64,000 bases of DNA. It comes from Nemania diffusa. Taxonomy: Eukaryota > Ascomycota > Sordariomycetes > Xylariales > Xylariaceae. Made by a program: the position numbers and the translations under genes. Under the pieces are notes generated by a model. The model was not told the origin of the DNA. It did no database searches and worked only from the letters and a program-made list of their open reading frames with translations. Numbering within the stretch: the stretch's first letter is position 1; every line of letters starts with the position of its first letter. The DNA lies in the NCBI GenBank assembly GCA_038501195.1, contig JBBPUQ010000010.1, positions 141,501 through 205,500 on the forward strand, read 5' to 3'. Of this stretch, positions 23,225-34,731 are shown piece after piece.

Positions 23225-24515
23225 TCAATCCTTGTGCTCGAGACCATAACCCCCTATACCTCCAGTTGAATAGGCCATGCCTTCAGTCCCCATCGTCTTG
23301 ACATTTCGTGGACCGCGAGCCTTCAGATCATTCCGCAACCAGCCGAGCACCAGCTCGCCGAGGCGACTGTTGCCGGTACTGCGGAGATTCGCAGTCTCGC
23401 CGAGAAATTTGTCTGCAGGGCCCCACTCGTGGATAGTTCCTAGGTGCACTGCAGCATTCGAGGTCAGTTATCGCCATCTCAAGCGTGGCATATAAGTGAT
23501 TTAAAACCGTTAAAAGCTTCAAGGGAATAATTCAGGCCTAAAAAGGAGTCCCCCTACCCCGAAAGTGCTAAAAGGGGAGGAAAGTAGCGCTGAGAATTAC
23601 TCACTATGGACAAGGTGGGTAGGCCACCCGGCGAGGTTGTCGAGAATGTGGGTAGCGTAGACAATGGTGCAGTCGCGGGCCTCGGTCTCCTGCTTCAGCC
23701 AGCCGAGGAACTCGGCGCGGCTCAGCACGTCGAGGTCGACGGTGATCTCGTCGAGGAGCAGGACGGTCCAGGGACGCACGAGGCCCACTACAACCGCTGG
23801 AGTCAGTAATTACTCTTTTGCATAGTTCCACAGCTCTCGAAACATGCTCCCGAAACATAACCCCGAGACATTTCGGGAGCTCTCAAGTTACTAGAAAGGG
23901 AAGAGAATGACTCCAGCAGTAACTCACTGGCGAGTTGTACGCGGCGCCGCTCGCCGTCGCTGACGGCGCTCATGCGCCACTTGACGTCGATGTCGAGGAC
24001 GGCTATGAGCTCGTCGCGCCGCGCCGGGTACGCGTCGCCGCCGACGGAGCGTAGCAGCTCATCGACGCCTACATATAACACTGGAGTCAATTATGTCCAC
24101 TTATAGTAAGAATTGCTCAGTGTTTCGGGAGCTTGCAGGAATAAAAAGAGCAGAATATGCCCGGTAAGGGAATTCGTGTCTCTGAGACAGGGCGAAAGGG
24201 GTGATAAAAGACTCCAGCGGACTTACCTATGTCGGTGCGCACGATGGGGTTCAGCACCCACTCCAGCCCAAGGTACGTGACGCCCTCCAGCCCCTCCTTG
24301 AACGGGTCCACGCCCGACACGCTGATAGTGTCGCTCGGCGCCAGGCGCTTGCCGGCCAAGAGGCGCAGGAGCGTCGTCTTGCCCGCGCCATTGGCGCCGA
24401 TGAGGAGCGTGCGGCTGCGCGCGGGCACGTGCAGGGAGACATCGGTTAGGCCCGTGTCGTACTGGGGAAATGTGTACGTCAAATTGGTGACGCTGATTTC
24501 TGGTGGTGATGCCAT
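23225..24515 (-). CDS. CAF16: ABC-type ATPase Caf16 (CCR4-NOT-associated), 4 exons, two introner-like introns
   Basis: Soluble single-domain ABC ATPase without membrane segments; yeast Caf16 associates with the CCR4-NOT complex. Exons 24515-24227, 24068-23928, 23787-23605 and 23448-23225 give 278 aa (yeast Caf16 about 289). Walker A is 'GANGAGKT' at residues 40-47. The signature is 'VSDGE' at 132-136, in place of LSGGQ, as I recall for this subfamily. Walker B is 'VLLLDE' at 152-157, followed by 'TVDLDV'. Other family marks are '[15 protein letters not shown]', 'VYATHILDN', 'WPTHLVHMHLGTI' and 'EWGPADKF'. The start is the first ATG before 'SVTNLTYTF'. Its three introns (158, 140 and 156 nt) are two to three times longer than most other introns in the window. 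Intron 2 is a near-identical copy of two introns in the DUF7730 gene at 45.5 kb, and intron 1 is a diverged relative. Confidence 0.94.
23449..23604 (-). other. CAF16 intron 3, unusually long (156 nt), not obviously of the introner family
   Basis: GTGAGT donor and GCTGCAG acceptor with CTGAC upstream. It is three times the length of most host introns and contains C- and G-runs that could pair (CCTCCCC ... GGGGTAGGGGG). It lacks the CGCTGGAGTC ends of the family in introns 1 and 2. It could be another introner family or simply a long intron. Confidence 0.5.
23788..23927 (-). mobile_element. Introner-like element, copy A (CAF16 intron 2, 140 nt)
   Basis: The whole intron is the element. It begins GTGAGTTACTGCTGGAGTCA and ends TGACTCCAGCGGTTGTAG, so donor and acceptor sit just outside a terminal inverted repeat (one mismatch here). 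Internally, GCTCCCGAAA and TTTCGGGAGC can form a second hairpin. A TACTGAC branch-site match overlaps the 3' inverted repeat. It matches copy B with about three substitutions plus one 6-nt gap, and copy C with a few substitutions plus one 13-nt gap. Removing it joins '..RRVQLA' to 'MGLVRPW..', restoring a conserved Caf16 segment, so it is positioned as a true spliced intron (phase 1). Confidence 0.93.
24069..24226 (-). mobile_element. Diverged introner-like element (CAF16 intron 1, 158 nt)
   Basis: Phase-1 intron starting GTAAGTCCGCTGGAGTC and ending TAATTGACTCCAGTGTTATATGTAG. It shares with copies A-C the CCGCTGGAGTC start, an internal AAGCTCCCGAAA and the AATTGACTCCAG 3' end, while the middle has drifted. 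This looks like an older member of the same family in the same gene. Homology is inferred from the shared blocks in the same order. Confidence 0.75.
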
Positions 24516-25725
24516 ATGGTGCGGAATTTAAATTTAATTCCTCAACTTCGCGGACGGCCGGGGGTAGGAGGGCAGGATGATATACACTCTACCAGCTCTC
24601 CTATAAATACTGGAGATATCAATTCCAGCGTTTCAATGTAAAAAATGTGATGTTTGATGTCTCATGTCTACGACGTGTTTATAAAGAAGCTGATAACTTC
24701 AAGTGGAGTGATGGCGTTTAATTTCAGAGACAGTGTAGTAGTCTTAACTCTCGTACAGTATGGCCGTCGGAAAACGTAGGAGATATGTAATTCGTCCCCG
24801 CTCTTTGTCCGCTGCCGCCGTGATGTCTCCTATAGCTACTGCGTATGCCTCAGCAGGTTGAATCAAAACACACGACTATGTGCCACAACTCACAACTAGC
24901 ACTCTAGGACATGAACGCGCAGGCCTATTCGCTCGGCTTTTTACTGATTCTGACTGACTGATTCATTAGCTGGTGTCTATCTAATACCTGTTGTTAAGTA
25001 GACATTTACAAGATGTTAAACCGCTTAGCTAGTTCGAAACAGAGTCGGAATCTAGTCCAAATACAATACAATAAAAAGCACGAGCGAAACTAAGTTGATA
25101 TCCTGCTGTTGCTTCGTGTAAAACTTTACACAACTCATAGTTAATTTAAATTTCGTCATTCTAATTCTCGTGAATCGATTAGGTACTCTGCCCTATTTCC
25201 GACGGTAGTTCGAGCGTTTGTTGTTGAATATATGAATACGATTTGTATCGTTATACCGCATGGAGTGTTAGGCTTGCGTATCCTACTCAGTACGTGTTAC
25301 GAATAAAGGCATATCTACTTACAGGTAGTCCTCTATAGCAGTGATTCTCAAGCCTGGGTAGGATAAAGGATGGTCTTCGAAAATTACAAACACGTCAAGG
25401 CTAATGGCTCTTTCCTTAGCTATATGGTAGGTGCTGCGCTTGCCTAACAGAAAACTCTAGAATTTCGCCCTGACAAACAGAAGGCAGGTGTTCTTCGATT
25501 CTATTTACTTCCTAGGTGACGCGTACAATCATGCTTAGAGGGCCAACTACAATAAGAAGACGTACACAAATCAATCCCGCCATCTCAACCTACCTAAGGT
25601 AGATAAGCAACCCTCTTCTGGATGACAACCAAACCGGGTGCCACGTCTTTATTTTCGATCTTCATGTTGACTTGAGGAACTTTACTACAGTCTTTCTGCG
25701 TACTGAGCACTTACACACAAAAGCA
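24516..25725. promoter_or_regulatory. Divergent intergenic region between CAF16 and the Gly/Tyr-repeat gene
   Basis: About 1.2 kb with no credible gene. It contains the 5' flanks of CAF16 (-) and of the gene starting at 25726 (+). It is moderately A+T-rich with scattered CCTACCTAAGGTAG-type words near 25587-25603. No specific factor-binding site is claimed. Confidence 0.5.
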
Positions 25726-26506
25726 ATGGGTCGTGAGAGCTACGCAGACCGGTACGGAGTGGTTGGTTCACTTCGTGCCATTGACCGTCAGGTACCGACC
25801 TAGCATTTTCCTAGCGTACGATATGCACTGACTTCTTGACTTAGATGGAATATCCTAAACATCGGGACTCTCGCTCTGAGAAGAGCCAAGGCCATAGTGC
25901 CAGCTCTCATGCTGATGACTCCAGGTAGGTATATCCATCCCCTTTCAATATACTATCTAACAGAAATATTCTAGTAGTCGCACTTCGTCGAGATATGGTC
26001 CCATACCTAATCACGGGGTATCACGATTCTATGACGGCCACCCTGCGGACTCTAGTCAATGGATTTACCCTAAGGAAGAACACCAGGGCTCTAGCAGTGG
26101 CGTGAAAGATCAGGGGGCTGCCGAAGAGCCGGATGGTAACAACGATGGCGCCGCTGACTGGGAGTATGAACGGCAGAAAAACGGGTATGAACAAGGGGGC
26201 TATTACTACCAAGGTTGCAATTATGGCGAGAAGTCTTATTCCGGCCAAGGGGATGGGTACGATGCGAGGGGATATAATAGGGACGATGGGGAGGGAAACG
26301 ATGATGATTCCCGCAGGCCCGGAGAATACGACGGAGAGGGCGAGAACCCGTATCAGCATTCGGGTAATGACGACTCCGCCGAAGACAGAGGTTTCGACGA
26401 TGGGTATAACAATGGGTATAACGATGGGTATAACGATGGGTATAATGATGGGTATAATGATGGGTTTGGCGATGGGTTTGACAATGGATTTGGCGATGAA
26501 TTTTGA
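25726..26506 (+). CDS. Gly/Tyr/Asn/Asp-rich repeat protein, 3 exons, function unknown
   Basis: Inferred exons 25726-25791, 25845-25924 and 25975-26506 give 225 aa. Introns are 53 nt (GTACCG..TTGACTTAG) and 50 nt (GTAGGT..CTATCTAACAG..CTAG). The N-terminal 70 residues are polar and Ser-rich ('YPKHRDSRSEKSQGHSAS'). From residue ~85 the protein becomes rich in Gly, Tyr, Asn, Asp and Glu, ending in repeated 'NDGY' / 'GDGF' units coded by a 12-bp minisatellite. No signal peptide, membrane segment or known domain is visible; it is probably disordered. Because the repeat period is a multiple of three, other frames stay open across it, so the frame choice rests on the upstream exons. Downstream in another frame lies 'EDDGYDSDY', which matches this protein's composition, so the true C-terminus could differ by a frameshift or an extra splice. 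Confidence 0.6.
26399..26503 (+). repeat. 12-bp minisatellite coding for (NDGY)n
   Basis: About 8-9 units of GATGGGTATAAC with variants (TTT for TAT, GGC for AAC), inside the C-terminal part of the Gly/Tyr-rich gene. The more degenerate units are at the 3' end. Confidence 0.9.
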
Positions 26507-27969
26507 GGACGATGGATATGATAGTGACTACTAAAGTCGCATAGGATGATCTGGCGGCGTGCAATAGACACCGGTACATTTACTGCAACAGCCGCTCTAC
26601 CTTCCCGAGCATACTTAGGTACTCTGTTACTCAGTGTTCATTAAGAAACGAGCAGATAATACGTGGTCAGCTCTATTCCATCTTTAATATGGATATGTTG
26701 TTATCGCAATGATTGCTACAGTTTTCAAGCAAGGACTTGATATGATCACTAGTCCTCTGGCAAAAATAATATTCCACATGGCTGCTAGGTTCCTGGGTAC
26801 TCCGGCGGGCTGTGCGACTCGAATTATATTAATATAAATTGGTTGGTCAAAGCTGATGTGCCTAGATCACATACGTGGCTCCTCAACGCGGCCGAGCAAT
26901 TTCCCGGGGACTATAATTGACAGTGAGCACATTAGATGCACGGGACGACTGCTTTTGATATGACGCTTATCATCTCAGTAGGTTGAGAATGCGATATCTA
27001 CTAAGAGCAAAGATACCGTCATATATTGTCTATACCTAACTAATCCTTAATACATCAGCGTAGCGCCTTTTGTGCGCTACCCAGATGCTTATCTAAATAA
27101 AAGTCTAATATTAAAGGGTAATAAAAACAAAGCAGGAGTTTATCGTTGAGTAAATGTCCCGCATCGGACGCCTCTCAACTCATATTAAAATCTCAATAAG
27201 AAAAGTTGGATCGAGTATTATTGACCCGGCTTGGTGTATCGTGTATTTGGCTTCGTTAGCACAATGAATTCAATATCATGATCGACCTACATAGATTCTG
27301 CATAGACTGGGCTTAACTCATCATCATATTGAAAAACAGAGACATGCAGATGAGATAGCTGAGCTGCTCGTTGAAACATTGGCTGAGGATATTCAGTGAT
27401 CGCCAATGATGCCGTCTCGAAAGCTGTAATCTAAACGTGGAATTCGTGAGACAATCATTCGCTCGCTAGATGGACGATGAGTTGTATGATTCATCAAGTG
27501 AAACCAGGAGCTCATACAAGAGTGCTATCCTCTCCCAATATCAGAATGTCTTCTCTCAATACCTAACCGAGGCGAGGTTCTGTGCTGCTAGAACCCCTAC
27601 TTACCAGGTACCTACCTAGGTACCTACCCCTAGCGCTATAGGGCACCATGCAAGGATGAAACACTGATGCTTCCATTTACAGAAAGGAGCGGCTTAGTTT
27701 GATAGTGACGGCGTTTTGATTGGCCAAATTGACATAGCTAGCACTGCTAGCTACCCAATCTTATTAAATATACTACATAGATAGCATTGCTGCTACCAAG
27801 GAGTTGGGACCTTGTCATGGCATCATCTCTCGTATTAACTCTTATATCTAAATCTATGTTTTCTTCAATGCTTCATATATCCTCTTATCGAGTCAGTATT
27901 GACATCGCCATTCTTTAAACTAACACTTCACATTCGCGAAACTATTTAATCGAGCCGACAAGCCGAGAG
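26507..27969. promoter_or_regulatory. Intergenic region upstream of the 230-aa Ser/Pro-rich gene
   Basis: About 1.5 kb without a credible gene. It contains the palindromic cluster at 27605-27630. A pyrimidine-rich, A+T-leaning stretch at 27825-27960 lies immediately before the next ATG and is the likely promoter/leader. Confidence 0.5.
27605..27630. repeat. Palindromic AGGTACCTACCTAGGTACCTACC cluster
   Basis: Same family of words as at 18841-18880: two GGTACCTA palindromes back to back in intergenic DNA. Confidence 0.75.
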
Positions 27970-28662
27970 ATGGCGCGCAAATCCCACATTCGGTCGCGGT
28001 CCTCGATTGACCGCGTCCTCGACCTGCTAGCCGAGCTAGACGAAGGTCAGATGGAACTCCTACTTCGCGAAGCCGAGTCCACTGTAGCAGGCAACATCCC
28101 AGTGTCTAAGGGCATTGATTTCTTCGGGCGCCCCAGTCTAACGCCGACACATCCCCCGGCGCCAGCGCCCCGACGCAAGTTCCTCACATCGCTCTCTCCA
28201 CGGAAGCAAACGGAGCTGAGGAGGCGGCTGAGCAAACGAGCCTCCGTGCACCAAGACCCCTCGGCAGACAACCCGGCGAATTTAGTCTCTCTTCAGAGCC
28301 CCAAGAAGACACCGCGCGGGTACAAACGAATCAGCCGTCCCTTTTTCTCTCTGCCAACGCCCGCGGCTACTGCGGATCTCTCAGAGCTCCTAGCTGCATA
28401 CCTAGTGGATGCGTCGACCGCACTCCCATCTCCGCCAAGTTCTGTGTCTACACAGTCTTCACCGGCCTCGCCGCCCTCGTCGTTTTCCCCCATTACACCG
28501 TTCGAGAACGAGGGCCCAGGACTCGACTTGTTGGAGCCCTCACCCTCGAGAGAGCCAAGGACAATGGGCATATTTGGTAGTCCTATGAAGACATGCACAC
28601 GCAAGATCAGCGGTATCTTCGAGGTTCTGGACGACGCGGGATCCCTAGGCATGCGGCGCTAA
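27970..28662 (+). CDS. Hypothetical Ser/Pro-rich basic protein, 230 aa
   Basis: Intronless frame of 230 aa with a clean start after a pyrimidine-rich leader. I do not recognise a domain. Visible features: a short helical N-terminus ('SIDRVLDLLAELDEGQMELLLREAES', residues ~12-38, quoted in part), a basic linker with 'SPRKQTELRRRLSKR' (~75-90), a Ser/Pro/Thr-rich disordered region (~130-200), and a C-terminal 'GSPMKTCTRKISGIFEVLDD' that looks like a short linear motif. Codon use is GC-rich and regular compared with the surrounding DNA, which supports a real gene. A scaffold or regulatory role is only a guess. Confidence 0.7.
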   Translation: MARKSHIRSRSSIDRVLDLLAELDEGQMELLLREAESTVAGNIPVSKGIDFFGRPSLTPTHPPAPAPRRKFLTSLSPRKQTELRRRLSKRASVHQDPSADNPANLVSLQSPKKTPRGYKRISRPFFSLPTPAATADLSELLAAYLVDASTALPSPPSSVSTQSSPASPPSSFSPITPFENEGPGLDLLEPSPSREPRTMGIFGSPMKTCTRKISGIFEVLDDAGSLGMRR

Positions 28663-31600
28663 GCTTTCCCCAGTGTGCCGAGGGCCGGATCCATCAGTTT
28701 CGCCTCTTTAAGCACGCTTTCTTCTATACTCCGGGTTTTGGCTGCGAGGCTCCAGCGAGAGCAAGTATACTCCCTACCACGTGCATTGGAGCATGCACGA
28801 TATAATAAAATGGCTGCAATATTGTCATTAGTTCGCATATAGCGGGGTCCTTGACGCAGCCGAGCGTCTACGCGCACAGACTTGCAAATCATAGCAGCTC
28901 CGAAGTATAGGAGATCCGAAACAATAGACCCTGTGCTTGTATAATTCATGTACCGTTGAACAAATGGAAAAATCGATACCCATTTTTGAGAATTCTAAGG
29001 CGTTTGGGGTTTGAATGGAAAGGACATATGTATGATGGCACTTATACACAGTAATACCCTATTTTATATGTGGATTGATAATCGTCGAGAAGGAGACGGA
29101 TTACCTGGATCAAGAAAGCTTGTATTCGAAATAGCTGCAAACTCACGCCCACGTGTTTTTGGATACGCGAAAGAATATTTATTAAATTACCCGAATGCGA
29201 GGATATACATTTCTTAGTTGAAGAACTTCCCTCCTATTTCCGTTTCTCTGTGTAGTCTCTCGCATTTCCGCCTTTTCATTTATTTATTCCGCTTGCTTAC
29301 TCTGAGGGCAGTATCTCGAATGATCATAAACAGGATACACAATTTATCAGTCTCTCTCTATCAACGGTGTCCAGGTAGTATTCGCTCTAAGACGACTCTG
29401 CCTGTTTTCCTGTGGTCGGGATCGGGGTTAGCCGCGATCTCATCGACTTGTTTCATCCTTCCACCGCACGGGGCCGAATTCCGGGATAACGTTAGCACAA
29501 AACGAGCCGAATTTGAAAACATTGTCCGACCTTTTTTTGACTACATGCCCTAAAACTATGAGGTCGGAGTAAGGCTTAATCAGTTTGATTCGGTTCTCAT
29601 GTCGTCCTCGTAGTTCGCCGGAGCACCGCTAACTATGTAACCCCTGAATGCTTCCTCGCAGATTCGTCTGATGCGGGTATGTCTTCTTCGACGATAAGAG
29701 CCAAGACTCGCACTAACACTCTTATTGACAGCTTCACAATCTACTTGCAATCAGAAAGACAAGGGCATATAGCGTGGTTTCTCTCTTACACCAGGGGTTG
29801 TCTAGTAGGAATGTGTATACAAGAGCTGAAAGCGGAATCCTCGTACTGTCCGCAAAGGCATTTTACCAAACATCACTGCTTGGTAGCACTTAGGCGGGTC
29901 ATTGATCTTGATTCGTCTATGCTAGATATTATCAGTCTCTGATATACATTCAAGCCCGAAGGTCTTGTCCCCGCGTCTTACTACACACCAATATCAGGAC
30001 TAACGCGCCCTCTTAGGAGAACAAAAGAATCGAGGAGCGCTAGTCTAATGTATCGCCCCTGTGGTGTCTGGAGAGAGAAGACGGTGCTGCACGGGCTGTT
30101 AGTGACCCTCATCCTTGATCCTAAGTACCCCCCTCCGGTAAACGGTCAGATCGACGGTGAATAGGCCACAGCCTAGGGTTAATCCAATACACCTTTACTA
30201 AAAGGTATCCCCGCCTTCACGTCTTCAACTACTAGGAGGATACTTGATTAGGTATCTGATTTCTCCATGCCGCTGTACGAGCTTGGATTACGAGACTTGA
30301 ACCCTTGGATCCACAGCGACAACGGCATTTACCGCGGCCTTGCTGTGTTACTGTCGCCCATGATAATAGCAGCGCTGTTTACGTTTCTAAGTGAGCTATA
30401 TATGTGTTCCTTTTAAAATTCTAGTTTCGTAAGATGAGTCTGTTCCTGGATATTCCGCCGCGTCGACGGCCATGTTCCAAGTCAAAGGCTAGGCAATGAG
30501 TACGAATGGTACCCATAATCGCCCAATACACAAGGGAAACACGGCAAGTCTAGCGTGGACTTGCCTTGTTTCTTTAGGAGGTGTTCCTTGGAAGATATTA
30601 TATCCTTGATGGGCGCTGACGAAGCAGCCCATCTCTAGGGGGTTTCACTATTACGCGGGCCTATTACGGTTGGGCCCGTCTACGCGGCAGGAAGAATGGT
30701 GTGTAAAGTAGCATCTACGGTGTATCATACGCCAAACGATCTTGATCGGATGGAATAAATTTATATTTGATGAACGTGTCGAATCCCGTCTCATATTATC
30801 CCCAACATATTATATTGTTGAGTTCCTCGTAGGGACTCATGTGGGCACTAATTCCGGGTAGCCTACTCCCGCGCGAGAGAGAGCTCTGATCGGCGGTTGA
30901 TGGGAGCGTGTTAGGATGGCACATAATTGCGCATTTTTCCCAAGTGGAAATTGTCAAACTCCCAGCTGTGACGTAGAAACGAGAAGCCCGAGAGGCCCGC
31001 CAGCATGACTACGGTAGAGCAAACGGGTGTGTGCTCAGGAGGGTTATATACCCTATGTAGATCATATCATCTACTATCCCAGCGCGCTAGATCTTGGTCC
31101 TGCAAGTTAGGTTCCCCATTCGGCGATATTGGGATGCCGGCTGTTGCATCGAAGATCTTTTTACGGTGCATGGTTACGTAGTGTGCGTTTGTGTGGCGGG
31201 TCGCTATATGCCGCAGGGTATACGACCAAGGCGAGCTTGTCTAGTCTGGGTAAGGATACCCGAAACCATGAATAGGAGAAGATCGGTCGCCGAGCTGTTA
31301 CTAGCAATTCTCTGGCCTCTTGGTCTTTGGCCTTGCGAATTATAGACGAGTTCGCGACAAAAATATGGGTAAACAAGATGTAGAGTCGTAGTTTACCACC
31401 TTAACTCGCTACTATAGGTTAGATATCGCGCTTCTGTATGAGCAACTTAGCAGCCGTTTACGAACGCAACTGAAATTGCCTAAGTTTCACATTATCCGAA
31501 TAGGACTGCCACTTGGTGGAAATTCGTGGATGGTTGTGACCGGTCGTGATACGTCATCTCACAGCATCAGTTGATACTGGGATCGGGGGGGAGGGGGATA

Positions 31601-34491
31601 GGAGACTGATCCTTGGGTATAGCAATGGCAATGGCAATAGATATTGGACGACATCAACTTTGCTGAATCTGACAATGATATAACTCTAATGGTTTATATA
31701 GACGAACGAAGAGTGAATCAATCTAGTAGCGAGGATTGGTACATGTAGAGAGGGAAAAGTAGTCGGGATCAACGAGATCGGGCGCTAACGGTCGTGTCAA
31801 TTCTTTCAAGCCCCAAAAGAGTAAACCGTTGATCAACCAGAAGGGGACTAATGCAGACGGCGCAATGACTATCTGGGGATATAGGCTCTTCGGGGGAGAC
31901 ACGGGCGAGAACACAATAGGGGGAAATACGGATCTAACAGTTCAAGGCTGACAAGGCTAGGTGACTCTGTTCAAGCGTGACTTCGAAACATGCTTGCCTA
32001 CTTAGTTTAGCATTCTGTGAGGGAGAATTCACGCCAGTCCAGCCATGACAGCAGCGCTATAGACTGATCTTGTGGGCTTATGCGTAGTAGGTAGTCTGTC
32101 TACAGTGACTCTACACTAGAACTCTTACATGACATTGTCTTTCGTCATCACGTGGCATTCTATGACTGCCGAAGTCAGTTCCAGGGCACCGGCCTTCCGC
32201 AAGCATAAGAATCGATAGAAGATAATTATCCCAAGTCTGAGGTTTACCTACGTATAGGACTGTTCGCTTATTATTATTAGATCATAGGCACCTACCTACC
32301 ATACATCCTCTTCTGTCGCTCTCTGCTGTTGAAACCGGCACGAACAATTTTGGCTCTCGCGCTATGGATAGCATATAACCATTAACGGTCGTGAGCTGGA
32401 AGATCAGCCCCAGATCGATCGTGGTCAGCGAAAATGGAAAAACGTGTTTACATGAATGATGAACGTAGTATGTAAGTACGCTGAAGGAAACTGACGTCAT
32501 TTTTTACTCGAGTCACTTTTAGGTGTGTTAATACATATGTACATATGTATGTATGTGCCTGCCTGCAGGTTAGACAGGGGCATGGCGGCACTGGAGCCAC
32601 TTTTTCCATGATATAGGGGTGCCTAATCTTATTGCGACTCATCTCTGTATGTACATATTTGTTTCGTTGATTACACCGTCACCTCATACTCTTCCTGGCG
32701 TATGTCTAGTATACCCCTAGCCTCATTGCATCAGATTGACGTCCCGAGTAACCCTCCCCCCTTGCCACCCCGGGAAATCTCATATCTCTCTCGCCATGCC
32801 ATCGCCAAGCCCCGGTGGTGATTCAATATGGGTGATCCGGCCAGTTGGAAAACGGGAGGATCGGCGTTGGGCCTTGCACAAAACGCATACACTTTCCATG
32901 CGTTCACCACATGTATCCCTGCCTGCGTAGCTCCCGGGAGATGCTCTGTGCATTCCGTGGCGATATCCGGGGTTAGAGGTGTGGTGTTCCAGGCCGACGT
33001 GTAAACCTGCTCCATGCGCCCTCCGAGCCAAGTGGTGAGGTTGAAGTTAGTAGAAATAAAGAAACATGTGTGCGACAATTGATAGCAATGATCAACGAGA
33101 TCCCACGAGACCCCATGGATTGTGCGGATCGAGCCACGAGGAGAAGAAAACCAATAGTGATGATTAGGATGTGGCAAATCGCTTTCAAACAAAAGATGTT
33201 TCAATATACCAGCTTGCGTGGGAAAAGTCAGCGTAATCCAGTTTTCTTATGATGTCATTTATTTAGCAGGTGAAGTCAAACATCTTTCGAGGCTGTTACC
33301 CGTGGGATTCAATTCAAAGTGCCCAGGCACCGACCAAACACTGCCTACTACTGTAGGTTACTAGAGGAACTTGAGAGGGTAAAGCAAACACTCGAAGACA
33401 ACTGGTATTATCCCAAACATGGTCCAATGACCGGGTCTTTGACGTGGGAAGAATAGGAGCCGCAATGTCGATCTAGAGAGTTTGGCCATTAAGCTTCCCA
33501 TTAGGCATTCTGTCGCCCCAAGGCTGACACATGTATGTCACAGATGGCCAATGGCATGACATAATGCGATGACTTCAATAATGCCAAGGGATCTGCAGGG
33601 TCCTACCACGTTGGGACTAGACCCCTACTCTGAATCGGTGGGACTTACCGCATGCATTTCAGTCGTCATCGTGAGACTGTCATTGGCAGTGGACACCAAG
33701 CGGGTCCAATTTTGCCCCACTCGATGTGTGGCCTAGCCAGTCTAGGCCCAACCAGAACTCAGCCATCTTCGGTCGTGCGGGTCAGTTCTGCAGGAGGGGG
33801 GTGCATCATCAATCATCAGCTTTCCTTGAGGTGAGGATCGGAAGTCCCCTACTCGTCTGGGGAAGGGTGATTGGCTCGGGTATCCACTGCCCTACACCAT
33901 ATTCTCCCGTCCATGATCTGGAAACAGCTTCGCCCAATGTCGATCTGCACAAGAATGCCCTGGACAGAGCCTGGAGACCTTGGAGCACCCCTTGTAGGTA
34001 GGTACCTGTGTATGCATGACAGTGGGTGTCGAGTTATTACGCTACCTGGGTACCTACCTACATGTACGTAGTGCTCCGACTTTCTTACCAGGTAGGTACC
34101 TATCCTTACGCAGGACCCCATACATACTGTATTGCGTAGCAGTGTAGGTACCTAGCTACCTTGTAATTAGGTAGGTAGTGTTAGCTGTGAATCCCGTCGG
34201 AGAGCCACCTCTGAAGTCAGAGTCCACTGTTGTGTTCCCGAGACCCCAGCCATCCTCCTGCCTTCTTTGGTTTTTTTCGCATATAAACAAGTCTAGAACC
34301 CTAAATTATCCCCTTTTGAGGCTGTTCCATATCTCACGTCTTCTTCTAACACAGTCCGCATATAACTACCAGCAAGCTCCGATCTATTTACTAGTTACCA
34401 CTACTATCTACCTATTGATCATCAGTCAACATCTCGACACACACCTACTACTATATACTTTTTATAGTCGCTAAAACCTCCTACCGTCAAA
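28663..34491. other. Gene desert (5.8 kb)
   Basis: No gene with a recognisable product or exon structure. The longest frame is 32731-33204 (-, 157 aa), which overlaps other open frames on both strands and has no known domain. The palindromic TAGGTACC words cluster again at 33994-34175, just before the small ORF at 34492. From 34250 to 34490 the + strand is C/T-rich, like a promoter and 5' leader. Confidence 0.5.
33994..34175. repeat. Cluster of palindromic TAGGTACCTA words
   Basis: At least five copies of GTAGGTACC/GGTACCTAC-type words in about 180 bp, in both orientations, 300-500 bp upstream of the ORF at 34492. Confidence 0.7.
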
Positions 34492-34731
34492 ATGTCGAGT
34501 CGCGGCGCATACACCATCTCCGTACCTACCGTACCACCACATGACCTGGCTAGCTACTCTCGGTCCATGCACTCTCATACAAAAAGACAGATGGAAGCAG
34601 CCAACATGTCCCCGTCCCGTCGCAGCGGGCCCTCACATAACTCACTGGTACCGTCCCTGCCAAACGGCACATCGACGAGCTCGTCGAACTCATCACGGAC
34701 GATAAACGGATCGCACGGGTATAATACGTGA
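34492..34731 (+). CDS. Small hypothetical Ser-rich protein, 79 aa
   Basis: A 79-aa frame with a good fungal start context (GTCAAAATGTCG) after a long pyrimidine-rich leader, which is why I accept it despite its size. The sequence is polar and Ser/Asn-rich, with 'SYSRSMHSHTKRQMEAANMSP' in the middle (quoted in part) and a run of Ser near the end. There is no signal peptide, membrane segment or recognisable domain. It may be a small disordered protein or the first exon of a longer gene, although I found no convincing downstream exon. Confidence 0.5.
   Translation: MSSRGAYTISVPTVPPHDLASYSRSMHSHTKRQMEAANMSPSRRSGPSHNSLVPSLPNGTSTSSSNSSRTINGSHGYNT

Noticed and set aside
26133..26534. 133-aa + strand frame with repeated Met-Gly-Ile-Thr
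   Set aside because: This is an alternative frame of the same minisatellite. The upstream exons with good splice sites feed the other frame; only its last residues are kept as a finding.
26091..26579. 162-aa minus-strand frame with repeated Tyr-Thr-His
   Set aside because: It mirrors the 12-bp minisatellite of the + strand gene, and no supporting exons lie upstream on the minus strand.
32731..33204. 157-aa minus-strand frame in the gene desert
   Set aside because: No recognisable domain, overlapping open frames on both strands, and no promoter-like leader or introns. It is not excluded as an orphan gene but is unsupported.
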